From CAZOLI01 sp964580675 (GTDB taxonomy: Bacteria > Planctomycetota > MHYJ01 > CAYXQY01), in assembly GCA_964580675.1 (NCBI GenBank), contig CAZOLI010000032.1, positions 1-28,176 on the forward strand: a stretch of 28,176 nt of DNA. The letters are read 5' to 3'. Under the pieces are notes generated by a model. The model was given only the letters and a program-made list of their open reading frames with translations. It had not been told where the DNA came from and searched no databases. Below, piece after piece: positions 1-7,843 of this stretch. Every line of letters starts with the position of its first letter. Position 1 is the stretch's first letter. The position numbers and the translations under genes were made by a program.

Positions 1-36
1 TTATAATAAAATTTCGATCGTCAGTTGATTACAGGA

Positions 37-525
37 ATGAAAATTGTCATGGAGACGGTATACACAACCCCGGAACGAAGTGAAGCGGTCATGGTTCAGC
101 TCCTCCTTGATCGCGAGGGCCTGGAAACCAGGATGGTGAACGAAGGGGGGGCACTTCACGCAATCGGCATTCCCACCACGACGGCCCCCTTTGAGATACT
201 GGTGCAGAAAGATCAGTTGGAGAAGGCCCATAACATTATCGATGAATACCTCGAGGACCAGGAAGAATATCGAAAACGGATCAAAAAAGAACTTCAGAAC
301 AAGGATCAACTGGCACCGGAAGAGAAAGAATTTCGAGAAATGGTGGAGGAAAGCAATGAATTTGAACGCCTTTCCTATTTATCGATATTACTGACTTCGG
401 GAATTGCGATGCTGATAGGGGGAATATTCGGGAGTTGGATCCCCCTGGTCTACCTCGGCGTTATTGTCATACCCGTCGTTATTATTATCTGGACGGTCCG
501 GGCCGGTCGGTCCGATTCTTCCTGA
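37..525 (+). CDS. DUF2007-type signal-transducing protein with C-terminal membrane anchor
   Basis: About 162 residues from the ATG at 37; a TTG at 25 and an ATG at 49 are alternative starts, and none has a clear ribosome binding site. The N-terminal ~75 residues (METVYTTPERSEAVMVQLLL, then a GGALHAIGIP region and FEILVQKDQLEKAHNIIDEY) match the pattern of DUF2007 domains: a short ferredoxin-like fold with a VxxxDxxxAxxII motif. A charged helical linker follows, then two hydrophobic segments at about residues 115-155, so the protein is probably an inner-membrane protein with a cytoplasmic head. A TATAAT-like element at 2-7 could be its -10 box, with the -35 box outside the window. DUF2007 proteins are called putative signal transducers but have no firm function. 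The gene converges with the minus-strand block to its right. Confidence 0.7.
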   Translation: MKIVMETVYTTPERSEAVMVQLLLDREGLETRMVNEGGALHAIGIPTTTAPFEILVQKDQLEKAHNIIDEYLEDQEEYRKRIKKELQNKDQLAPEEKEFREMVEESNEFERLSYLSILLTSGIAMLIGGIFGSWIPLVYLGVIVIPVVIIIWTVRAGRSDSS

Positions 526-604
526 TCAGAACACGGGAAGCAACATTCCGGAAAGGGTTCATCATTCCGTAAGTCGAATAGTCCGGTGATAGGAAACCAG
601 CATT

Positions 605-624
605 TTCCCCCTGTATCCGGGGAA
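605..624. terminator. Possible bidirectional terminator hairpin between convergent genes
   Basis: TTCCCC (605-610) and GGGGAA (619-624) form a 6-bp stem with an 8-nt loop between the convergent ends at 525 and 647. Flanking A/T runs are short, so termination activity is uncertain. Confidence 0.3.
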
Positions 625-646
625 TATATTGGCGGGTTTCCGGAGT

Positions 647-1555
647 TCAGTCTTTTAGCCATTGACCGCCGTCAAACGATATCTGGTACGTTCGTTCTCC
701 CCGTTCCAGTACGTGAACGGTCAGTTCACCACCTTCGTTTGAGTGAATATAAAAAGCCGGGTTCCGGTTCTGTTTCCGGAGGGCATGCAGAACCGGGATG
801 CGTTTTACGGTGGTTGCCATGTCCCCTGGCTCCAGACCCGATCGAACGGCGTCTGCGATCAGTGTTGTAACGTTCAGTTCTCGTTCGAGCGTGGAGAAGG
901 TACCCGGCGAATCGTTACCTTCATAGTGGGTTCCGGGAGCGGCGGCGTGAAGAACAAGGACGTCCACACCTTCCGAGAGAAGAGAAGCGGCCTCGACCGG
1001 AGACGTTTGTTCGAGAAAGTGGAATTCTCCGTGCTGTATGAGTTCAGGTACCCCATCGTCGATGTTGGTTACCCCACCGATTCCCAGCATGGAAGATTCG
1101 ATGGATCCCGGGGAGTCGATCTCCGCGTCAAGAAAATGATAGGAATACGCCCTGTTCAGCAACGGCTCCGGAACCCCATCGATGTCGTATTGACCCACGA
1201 TGGATCGAACATCGTCCGGTGTAAGGTCAAACGGCCCCGGGACCAGCCACGTGTTTGACTCCAGCTGTTTACAGGCCGTCAGCAGATCCCGGAAGTGATC
1301 GGCCAGCGTGGATTTGTAGTCCGCCCCCTGAACACTGTCCGATTTGAGGATGTGCCGGTCCAGCGAACCCATTTTTGCCGGGTCGAAGTCGTCGGCGAAC
1401 TGGTTCCGGATTCGCTCCATTTTCTTCCGCCGGTCCTGGGGAAGGTGGTAAAACCCGTTAAGAATAAGAGGCACTCCGTCCTCCGCCGCCAGTTCTGTGT
1501 ACGTTTTTACGTCTTCGGGGGACCTGAGCGGTCCGGATTTGAGGAAAAATTTCAT
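647..1555 (-). CDS. Degenerate calcineurin-like phosphoesterase-fold protein (paralog of the N-terminal module of 1603-3345)
   Basis: 302 residues. It aligns along its length with residues 1-312 of the upstream protein; shared landmarks are the MKF start, LNG near 32-34, VPGxFDL near 105-111, LGIGGV at 157-162, IQHGEFHxL at 173-181 and SxGQW at the C-terminus. The landmark order (beta-strand start, xxNG in place of GD, VPGxFD in place of VPGNHD, GIGG, VLHA, then a final IPVLH segment) resembles calcineurin-like metallophosphoesterases, but most metal ligands are missing: no DxH at the N-terminus, NG for GD and PF for NH. One His (VLHAAAPG, about 203) may remain. The gene starts 47 nt after the upstream stop and is the last of a three-gene minus-strand unit. 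The fold assignment is inference; activity as a phosphoesterase looks unlikely. No signal peptide or membrane segment is visible. Confidence 0.75.
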   Translation of the reverse strand: MKFFLKSGPLRSPEDVKTYTELAAEDGVPLILNGFYHLPQDRRKKMERIRNQFADDFDPAKMGSLDRHILKSDSVQGADYKSTLADHFRDLLTACKQLESNTWLVPGPFDLTPDDVRSIVGQYDIDGVPEPLLNRAYSYHFLDAEIDSPGSIESSMLGIGGVTNIDDGVPELIQHGEFHFLEQTSPVEAASLLSEGVDVLVLHAAAPGTHYEGNDSPGTFSTLERELNVTTLIADAVRSGLEPGDMATTVKRIPVLHALRKQNRNPAFYIHSNEGGELTVHVLERGERTYQISFDGGQWLKD

Positions 1556-1602
1556 GTTGGCGGAAGCTTATATAAAATTTTAGCCGAAGTGGTAATCCGT
1601 TG

Positions 1603-3345
1603 TTATGGCCCGGTTTTTCGCCGGGAGCGAGCCATCTTGCCGGAAAAACTCCGAATGAAGTCTCCGTCCTGCACGTTGACGGTTGCGGTAAGCTGGTCGG
1701 GAGAAACGACAAAGGAGACCCCGATTCGTTTCTGGCCGTCCTCTTCCGACACAGCCCGGGAAGCCTCCCCAAGGGCACGCTGGAACTGTTCGAGAAACCC
1801 GGCCTTTCGCCCCTTCTCCAGTTGAAGGCTGCGTATATATTTTTTTCCGAGCCCCTCCGCCCGATCCCGTTGCCGTTCCGGATTTTGGAAGGAGTACTCC
1901 AGTTCATGGACCCGGGGTCTGGTTCCCGAGGTGTGCACAAGTTCGGATTCGATGCGGGCGAACAGTTCCATGATCTCAAAGGGTTCCACAAGGTGTTCAT
2001 CTTCGTGGATCCGGAACGGTTTTTGATTCGGTCCCCCTCCTTCCTCGTATATCTTAATGACGGAATTCGGAGCAAGGTCCGGTTGTATTTTGACGTTCTC
2101 GAGGAAATGGTCCGTTCCGGCCACACGGTCCTCAAGAATAATCATCTCCGGGGATAGTTCACTGAAATTTTCCAGGGCGGTTTCGGGATCCTGGAAGATG
2201 TGAAAGTGCTGGGTACGGTCGAACAGCCTCATTTCGATTATGTCGATGATTTCATCCTCGTCTTCCACGAGCATGAGAACCGCCGGTGCAACCCGGTCGA
2301 GCAATTCTTCGAGACGGGAATCCTGCTCCTGCTCCGCCGGCTCCGGTTTCTGTTTTGCTTGCTCCTCCGCCGCTTCGGCGCGCTGTTTATCGTAATGGTT
2401 TTCGTCCACCGACCACTGTCCGGATGACCACGACAGGTGAAATACGGGATCACGACCCGCAAAAATTCGAACGGACAGTTCATCGGTTCCATCGTCGCCG
2501 GTATCCTCCCGGTTGCCCCGGTCGTCGACGAGGTATACCGGGTTTTCAATACCTTCTATCCGGCCGTGAACAAGCGGAATCCCCATCGTGTCCAGTGCGA
2601 TTTCATCGGGATTCGGGCGGGCGGGGCAGGGGTCCAGGATCAATCGTTCTGCTGATATGTTCTGGTTGAAAATATGAAAGGCCTCCCCTTCGTAAAGGGA
2701 GGGATCAAACGTACTTTCAATCCCGGCCGACGTGACGAGGTAATCCGCCCCATCGTCAATGATCTGTATGGCGGAGGTCCAGTCGGTCTGCGTCAGTATG
2801 TGAAATTCACCGTGCTGAATAATGTCGGGGAAATCACTGTCAAAACTCGGGACGCCGCCAATTCCCAGCAGATCCGCGGATTCGCCGTCTTCGTTCAAAT
2901 CGAGACTTTCCCCGTCGCTAATCCGGAACTGATATTCGTCGGGCTGAAGTTTTTCCTCCGGAACATCAAGGTCGTACCGATTCACAAATTCCCGAATTTC
3001 TTCGAGGGAAAGGTCAAATTTCCCCGGCACGAGAACCACGTTCCGGGACAGTTCCGCGTAACCGTCCAGGAGCTGATTGATGTGTTCCGAAAGCGCCCGG
3101 TGATAATCTTTCTTCTGCCGGGTGTCCATTTTCAGAATAAAATGGTCCAGTGTTGCGGCGTATTTCGGGTTGTACTGATCCTCAAAACTATCCCGGATCC
3201 GGATGAATTTCTGACGGAGTGTGGGATCGACGCCCGTGTATCCGTTGAGAACAACGGGGATGTTGTCGTTTGTGATGGCGTGATAGATGGCCCGCTTCAG
3301 GTGTTCGGAGCCGGTAATCGGTCCTGTTGAGTAGACGAACTTCAT
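1603..3345 (-). CDS. Three-module pseudo-signalling protein: phosphoesterase-like, receiver-like and RsbW/HATPase-like domains
   Basis: 580 residues from the ATG at 3345, chosen because it aligns with the MKF start of the downstream paralog and lies 13 nt after the preceding stop; a more upstream ATG at 3396 would overlap that gene. Residues 1-312 form a calcineurin-phosphoesterase-like module with the metal ligands replaced (STGPITG for SDxHG, LNGY for xGD, VPGKFD for VPGNHD, VTSAG for a His motif, LVHGRIEG for GHxH). Residues 318-350 are a charged linker. Residues 354-468 read as a receiver domain: acidic pair E361/D362, PEMIILED with E405 where the phospho-Asp should be, Y433 at the Ser/Thr position, and LVEPF with E454 in place of Lys. 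Residues 475-570 resemble an RsbW-type HATPase (LGEASRAV for LxEAxxNA, VQDGDF for DxGxGF), again with key residues lost. Probably a non-catalytic scaffold or sensor; domain calls are by eye. Confidence 0.75.
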   Translation of the reverse strand: MKFVYSTGPITGSEHLKRAIYHAITNDNIPVVLNGYTGVDPTLRQKFIRIRDSFEDQYNPKYAATLDHFILKMDTRQKKDYHRALSEHINQLLDGYAELSRNVVLVPGKFDLSLEEIREFVNRYDLDVPEEKLQPDEYQFRISDGESLDLNEDGESADLLGIGGVPSFDSDFPDIIQHGEFHILTQTDWTSAIQIIDDGADYLVTSAGIESTFDPSLYEGEAFHIFNQNISAERLILDPCPARPNPDEIALDTMGIPLVHGRIEGIENPVYLVDDRGNREDTGDDGTDELSVRIFAGRDPVFHLSWSSGQWSVDENHYDKQRAEAAEEQAKQKPEPAEQEQDSRLEELLDRVAPAVLMLVEDEDEIIDIIEMRLFDRTQHFHIFQDPETALENFSELSPEMIILEDRVAGTDHFLENVKIQPDLAPNSVIKIYEEGGGPNQKPFRIHEDEHLVEPFEIMELFARIESELVHTSGTRPRVHELEYSFQNPERQRDRAEGLGKKYIRSLQLEKGRKAGFLEQFQRALGEASRAVSEEDGQKRIGVSFVVSPDQLTATVNVQDGDFIRSFSGKMARSRRKTGP

Positions 3346-3358
3346 TTGATGTCGGGCG

Positions 3359-4561
3359 CTAGCGATCGGAAGAAATGATGTTGCGAATTTCCTCAATGGC
3401 CTCCCGGGCGTTTCCGCTCATGAGCATGGTCCGAATTTTGGGGACCCGGTCCCCCAGGTCCAGCTCGTCGCTGTTAATCGCCCGGAAGACTTCCTGTATG
3501 TCGTCCTGTGAGTAACTTTCCTTGAGCTGAAGATACGGCGGAAAAGAAGGGGCTTTGCTCCCCTGCTGTTTCTCGTCCGTCTCCCGGGAGGATTCCGATT
3601 CGTCCTCCTCGCCGGATTCCGATTCGTCGGACGGGGAAACCACCTGAACAGCCCCTTCCAGAAGAGAGCGAAACTCATTGAAGTCCATTTCCGAAAGACC
3701 GGACGATTCCTCCTTTTCCCGGGCTATTTTCTCACAGGCCCGTTTGAATTCATCGTGCTGGACGGCGTCTTCGTACGCCCCGGATCGTTTTATGACCCAC
3801 TCACGCATCTCACTGTATCGGGACGGGAATTCAAGTATGGTCCGAAGGGCTCGAAACTCCTTCTGTTTCCGGTGAATATTTCGTTTTAGCTTTGTTTCCT
3901 GCTTTGCGGATTGATCCCCCTTCAACCAGCCCGCCACGCGGTTAAACAGTGAGGAGGATTCATCAACGTTTCCTTCCTTCAGGTTTTTGAGGTGCTTTTT
4001 CATGTCCTGTATCTCGTCCCGGAGCTGAAGAGCGCGCTCCTTCATCTCCTCAAGATCCTCGTACCCCCTCTTCTCGATTTTGAATTCTTCGTTCAGGTAC
4101 GGAATCCGGGTTGTGCTTTCGCTAATTGCGTTTTCGTAGGCCTGCCGCTTGATCCGGAAATCAACGTAACGCATGAACCGGTTCACCAGTTCGTTTTCCA
4201 GTGGCTTCACCGTTTCCGGGCGTTCGTTGAGACGCTGAATGTACCAGTAGGCCAGTTCGGCCGCCTTTGTCGGGGTGAGCGTTTCGACGTCCTGCTCCGA
4301 GGCATCCCGATTCGAGACGGCGGAACGATCGTACTCCGGAATGAAGTAATACAGGATCCGTGCGAGTTCCGGCGCATTGTCCACGGCCGGGTTATCACTA
4401 CCCACTTCCGGAATACCAAATTTCTTTAACTCCTCCCGAATTTCTTCCTCAATTTTTTCTTTCTCGAATTTCCGGCCGGAGGATTGCTTGTATTTTGAAC
4501 TATAAAATTCTGGCGACCGTTCAAAATCGAGAATTTCGACCAGGTTTCCCGACGGTTTCAT
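3359..4561 (-). CDS. Coiled-coil protein with acidic linker and conserved C-terminal module (paralog of 7844-8974)
   Basis: 400 residues, family not recognised. Residues 1-150 are mostly helical and alignable with the paralog (NLxExLDxE near 6-14, REELxKF near 42-48, ELARILxYxxPxY at 65-77). A long Lys/Glu-rich coiled coil spans about 155-245, interrupted by a short FNRVAGWLKG stretch. Residues 251-305 form a second conserved helical part. Residues 309-332 are a Ser/Asp/Glu-rich linker, and 340-400 are a compact module (PPYLQLKESY, FRAINSDELDLG, IRTMLMSGNAREAIEEIR) nearly identical in pattern to the paralog. No signal peptide or membrane segment, so probably cytoplasmic. It is the first gene of the minus-strand block with the two phosphoesterase-like proteins, 13 nt before the next start. 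A structural or adaptor role is inferred from the coiled coil and from the paralog sitting beside an actin-like gene. Confidence 0.85.
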   Translation of the reverse strand: MKPSGNLVEILDFERSPEFYSSKYKQSSGRKFEKEKIEEEIREELKKFGIPEVGSDNPAVDNAPELARILYYFIPEYDRSAVSNRDASEQDVETLTPTKAAELAYWYIQRLNERPETVKPLENELVNRFMRYVDFRIKRQAYENAISESTTRIPYLNEEFKIEKRGYEDLEEMKERALQLRDEIQDMKKHLKNLKEGNVDESSSLFNRVAGWLKGDQSAKQETKLKRNIHRKQKEFRALRTILEFPSRYSEMREWVIKRSGAYEDAVQHDEFKRACEKIAREKEESSGLSEMDFNEFRSLLEGAVQVVSPSDESESGEEDESESSRETDEKQQGSKAPSFPPYLQLKESYSQDDIQEVFRAINSDELDLGDRVPKIRTMLMSGNAREAIEEIRNIISSDR

Positions 4562-4836
4562 GATTTGTGGAACAGAAACGAAGAAGCCGAAATGGATCCG
4601 TCAATCCGTGCATTATTGTAAGAAAAGTTGGCTGAAATTTCCGGCCATACGTTGTTTCAGAAGAAACGTCAATTGTGTCACTGCCGGTTCCCGAACACCA
4701 ACGTTCTATTCAACCCGAGTGAACGTAAAGGCGCAAATTTCGTTTTATGTATCGAAGAGAACACTTAATTTGACGGCTGGAATTGGTAAGCTTTGGTGAC
4801 TTTTCGCTGTCCCCTGTTTTTTTGGAGGAGATCAAC
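4562..4836. promoter_or_regulatory. Divergent intergenic region with a small palindrome
   Basis: This 275-bp stretch lies between divergent starts at 4561 (-) and 4837 (+) and must hold promoters for both sides. I see no convincing -35/-10 pair. A 14-bp palindrome, GTTTC-AGAA-GAAAC, lies at 4654-4667 and could be an operator. No gene is seen in it. Confidence 0.3.
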
Positions 4837-5337
4837 ATGAAAAACGAACTCATGCCGGATCTGAAACCGCTGATTGACGTGACCTTTCAGCTACTGATCT
4901 TTTTCATGATCACCATCAACTTCAAGACCGAGGAGGGCAACCTGAACTCGTTTCTCCCGAAGGATCGTGGTCCTCTCGATGAAAAAGTTGAGACGCCACA
5001 GCTGGACGAATGCCGGGTGAAATTGAATTACCTGGAGGATCGGGGGACAACGAAGCTGGAAATCAGTAACACGGGCACGACGTTTTTCTGGCCGGACGAC
5101 CGGGAGGTCCGGGACGAAGAACGTTCGGCGTTCGGCAGGAAAACGGCCGACATATACCAGAAGGTATTGAAACAGGCGGACGGCAATGTCCCGCCGGTGA
5201 AACTGGACGCCGCGCCCGATGTGCCGTCCGGCCGGGTGGTCACCGCCATGGACATCCTCTCCAGTTATGTTGTGGAACCACACGGGGCCAGTCTCCAGTA
5301 CTCCGCCAACACCCTGTCGGCTTTCGGGAGACGGTAA
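4837..5337 (+). CDS. ExbD/TolR-family protein
   Basis: 166 residues. The ATG at 4837 is preferred over upstream starts because a strong GGAGGAG sits 6 nt before it. The N-terminus has the ExbD/TolR signature: a short cytoplasmic tail, then LKPLIDVTFQLLIFFMIT (residues 9-26) with the Asp at position 14 that carries proton coupling in this family. The remaining ~140 residues are periplasmic and acidic, and end in a region (VPSGRVVTAMDILSS) that fits the C-terminal periplasmic domain. ExbD/TolR proteins work with a proton-channel partner (ExbB/TolQ) to energise outer-membrane transport or envelope constriction, but no ExbB/TolQ gene is in this window. The neighbours are the two coiled-coil/actin-like blocks and an ArnT-like gene, so the partner system is unknown. 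Confidence 0.85.
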   Translation: MKNELMPDLKPLIDVTFQLLIFFMITINFKTEEGNLNSFLPKDRGPLDEKVETPQLDECRVKLNYLEDRGTTKLEISNTGTTFFWPDDREVRDEERSAFGRKTADIYQKVLKQADGNVPPVKLDAAPDVPSGRVVTAMDILSSYVVEPHGASLQYSANTLSAFGRR

Positions 5338-5376
5338 AAGCAGAGAGGTTCCGATCGTTTGTCCGGCGTTTTCCCG

Positions 5377-5463
5377 TTATTCGCTGAGCCGGACGATGAC
5401 CGCGGCCAGAAGAAAAAGGAGGAGCACTCCCGGAATGATCATTGTGAAAATATAATTACTCAT
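5377..5463 (-). CDS. Possible 28-residue single-pass membrane peptide
   Basis: An ATG at 5463 opens a short frame with the pattern of a one-helix membrane peptide: a short polar start, about 19 hydrophobic residues (TMIIPGVLLLFLLAAVIV), then RLSE and a stop. GGTGAG lies 6 nt before the ATG, a plausible ribosome binding site. A perfect 8-bp inverted repeat lies 26 bp upstream of the start. The peptide resembles small accessory subunits of membrane complexes in general shape only; I cannot assign a family. Chance is a real alternative at this length. Confidence 0.3.
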   Translation of the reverse strand: MSNYIFTMIIPGVLLLFLLAAVIVRLSE

Positions 5464-5488
5464 GGTCGTCTCACCATCGGTTCCGATA

Positions 5489-5510
5489 CCGATAATATGA
5501 TAATTATCGG
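5489..5510. promoter_or_regulatory. Perfect inverted repeat upstream of the small membrane ORF
   Basis: CCGATAAT (5489-5496) and ATTATCGG (5503-5510) are perfect 8-bp arms with a 6-nt AT-rich spacer, the shape of a dimeric repressor operator. It sits upstream of the minus-strand ORF starting at 5463. No following U-run makes a terminator less likely. Confidence 0.35.
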
Positions 5511-5929
5511 GCCTCGTTATTATATCAAACGGGGGAAGATGGTAAAGAAGAGGGAAGGAACCCCCAATGACACGTAAATTAACGCCTCCGGGGGGCACCA
5601 CAGAAAACCAACCGTTTCGAGCGAGGTACTGTATCCCTCAGGTCCTCAGAACCGTCGCCGGCCGGTCCGGTTCAGATTCCGGGCCCAACGCAGTACCGCT
5701 GCCCCAGGGGTTCTTCGACATACTCACGATCGTCATCTGAACAATCAAACACTGTAGATCCGGTGGATTGCATTCCAGTTCTGTTGGACATATAAGAAAC
5801 CTCCGTTTCTGATGAATCTTCTCCCTGGATGGTGCGAGAATCGACGGGAAAGGATCGCGAACAATATCGTAACAACTCGGCCAGCACATACCGGAGAACG
5901 GACGGAAGAAATATGGGTTGATCTTCGAA

Positions 5930-7588
5930 ATGACAGCGTCCATCGTCCCGGACAAAATCCGGCCCCGGCGGCGTTACACGGCACTTCTCCTCGTCCTGGG
6001 CTTCTTTGCTCTTTACCTATGCAATACCTGGAATCGTGACCTATGGGCTCCGGATGAACCGAGGTACGCGGAGGTGGTTCGGGAAATGGCTGTCGACGGT
6101 TACTGGCTTGTTCCCCATCTCAATGGTACGGTCTATCGTCAAAAACCACCCCTCGGGTTCTGGATGGGAGGAGTGAGTTCCGTGCTGTCGGGCGGAACAA
6201 CAGTTACGTCGGTCCGTCTTCCGGTTATGCTTCTGGCCGCTTTGTTGATCGGAGCGGTGTTCTGGTTCGGACAGGCCTACTGTGGTTGGCAGGTGGGTTT
6301 GTGGGCGGCACTTCTTCTCGGGACGACCGGAAAATTTGCCTGGTTCGGAACCCGGTTTAACCTGGATATTCCCCTGATATTCTTCACGACCCTCGGGGGG
6401 TTCTTCCTGTACGAGCAGGTGTACGGAGGTTCGAAGAGGAAGGTCTGGGGAATAGTCGGAATGGGCATGCTGGGAGGGGGGATCCTCGTGAAAGGCCCCG
6501 TGGCCCTTCTTCCTCTGGTCGGGCTGATTGGATTCGTCCTGCTGGAGGGGGAACCGAAAAAACTGGGAAAGGTTCCCTGGCTCTGGGGCATCGGGTTGTG
6601 TTTGTTGCTGGTTCTTTCCTGGCTGGTCCCTGCCGTACTTCAGGAAGGGATGAGCTATTTCCACCACGTCGTGACGGACCAGATTTATGGATACGCGGCC
6701 GGCGAAATGGGACACAGGGAACCGTATTACTATTATCTGACGCGGTTCCCCCTGGAATCTCTGCCGTGGGGACTATTCTTTCTTTTCTCGCTTCCCTTCA
6801 TTCTCAAAAATCCCCCGGAAAATCGATTTGTGCGATTTCAGCTGGTACTGTTCACCGTTCTTTTTGCCCTGTTCACCCTGTTCAGCAGCAAGCGGGGACA
6901 GTACCTCCTTCAGGTATATCCATCCGTTGTCATTGTGGTTGCCTGGTTCTTCTCGAAACATGCTCAGTCGGATCCGAACCGGACCTTTGCCGGATACGTA
7001 CTTCCCGGCTCCGGATTATTGTTTTCGCTTTTTCTGATTGCCGGTGGCGTATTGCTCTGGGGGAAAGGCGGACACCTCCTTCACGAATACGTGTCGGAAA
7101 CCGGCCACTTCGACACGCTGTCTTCCCTGATAATTCCATTTGCCCTGGTTCTGGCTGCAGGAGGCGTTGTTACGGGTCTCTGTTCGCTGTTCGCTCGCCG
7201 TCGGAACCTGATCTACGTGATTTCTGGTTTTGTGGTCGTTCTTCTTCTACTGACACATATTCTTGTCGTTCCCGCCGTGAATCCACTCAAAAGTTCCCGC
7301 CCGCTGGTACAGGAAATTCGGAACCGGGAAGAACCCGGAATGAAGATTGGGTTCTGGGGATCCCGAAATCGGGACGCCGGCATCTGTTTCTACCTTGATC
7401 GGACGGTTCCTCTTCTCGGTGGAACAGAGGAAGCCATGGCATTTCTGGATCAGAGAATGGGAGATGTTCTTATTATGGAAACCTACCGGTACGAACGATT
7501 GCCGTCCGGCTTCGTGGACCGTCATGAACTCATTTACACCGGTCGAGTGGGGGATGAGCGGATGTATGTGTTAAAGCGCGGTTCCTGA
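5930..7588 (+). CDS. ArnT-like (GT83/PMT_2) membrane glycosyltransferase
   Basis: 552 residues from the ATG at 5930; a TTG at 5918 would add four. After a basic N-terminus and the first membrane helix comes the family signature WAPDEPRYAEVVREMA (residues 39-54; D42/E43 in the catalytic periplasmic loop), then WLVPHLNG and YRQKPPLGFW. About a dozen hydrophobic segments run to residue ~450, followed by a periplasmic C-terminal domain, the ArnT layout. These enzymes move a sugar from undecaprenyl phosphate to lipid A or another glycan on the outer face of the inner membrane; ArnT itself adds 4-amino-4-deoxy-arabinose and gives polymyxin resistance. No arn pathway genes are nearby, so donor and acceptor are unknown and a different glycan is possible. 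It is about as long as typical ArnT (~550). Confidence 0.85.
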   Translation: MTASIVPDKIRPRRRYTALLLVLGFFALYLCNTWNRDLWAPDEPRYAEVVREMAVDGYWLVPHLNGTVYRQKPPLGFWMGGVSSVLSGGTTVTSVRLPVMLLAALLIGAVFWFGQAYCGWQVGLWAALLLGTTGKFAWFGTRFNLDIPLIFFTTLGGFFLYEQVYGGSKRKVWGIVGMGMLGGGILVKGPVALLPLVGLIGFVLLEGEPKKLGKVPWLWGIGLCLLLVLSWLVPAVLQEGMSYFHHVVTDQIYGYAAGEMGHREPYYYYLTRFPLESLPWGLFFLFSLPFILKNPPENRFVRFQLVLFTVLFALFTLFSSKRGQYLLQVYPSVVIVVAWFFSKHAQSDPNRTFAGYVLPGSGLLFSLFLIAGGVLLWGKGGHLLHEYVSETGHFDTLSSLIIPFALVLAAGGVVTGLCSLFARRRNLIYVISGFVVVLLLLTHILVVPAVNPLKSSRPLVQEIRNREEPGMKIGFWGSRNRDAGICFYLDRTVPLLGGTEEAMAFLDQRMGDVLIMETYRYERLPSGFVDRHELIYTGRVGDERMYVLKRGS

Positions 7589-7639
7589 GCAACCAACCTA
7601 TTGAATCTTTTCGGGAGCGGGGAGGTGTTAGATGACAAA

Positions 7640-7660
7640 CCGGTTTTGAACGGGAACCGG
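7640..7660. terminator. Weak hairpin downstream of the ArnT-like gene
   Basis: CCGGTT (7640-7645) and AACCGG (7655-7660) form a 6-bp stem with a 9-nt loop 52 nt after the stop at 7588. An AT-rich stretch follows but there is no long U-run. A second, wider inverted repeat (CCACCACCG at 7719-7727 with CGGTGGTGG at 7773-7781) lies between it and the convergent gene end at 7844. Confidence 0.25.
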
Positions 7661-7843
7661 AAGGGAATTATTTATTGAAAACGAAAAGCTCTGGTGTCGT
7701 GATTACCTCCATTCGGGCCCACCACCGTTCTGGTCACATTCCCCGTGGAGTTTTCCAGTATGTCCGGAAGGCCGGTGGTGGCCACATTGGGGGTATTGAT
7801 AACACCGTCTCCCGCGGCGGTCAGGTCATTTCGGAGGACGTCG

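Larger units (their letters stand above)
5338..5929. other. Gene-poor interval between the ExbD gene and the ArnT-like gene
   Basis: About 590 bp. It holds one possible 28-codon membrane peptide on the minus strand (5377-5463) and an inverted repeat at 5489-5510. The open frames in 5638-5955 have no recognisable protein character and I treat them as chance. The promoter of the ArnT-like gene should be at its right end, but no clear boxes are visible. Confidence 0.5.

Noticed and set aside
5638..5955. Minus-strand open frames before the ArnT-like gene
   Set aside because: Low-complexity chance frames with no ribosome binding site, no domain character, and overlap with the ArnT-like start.
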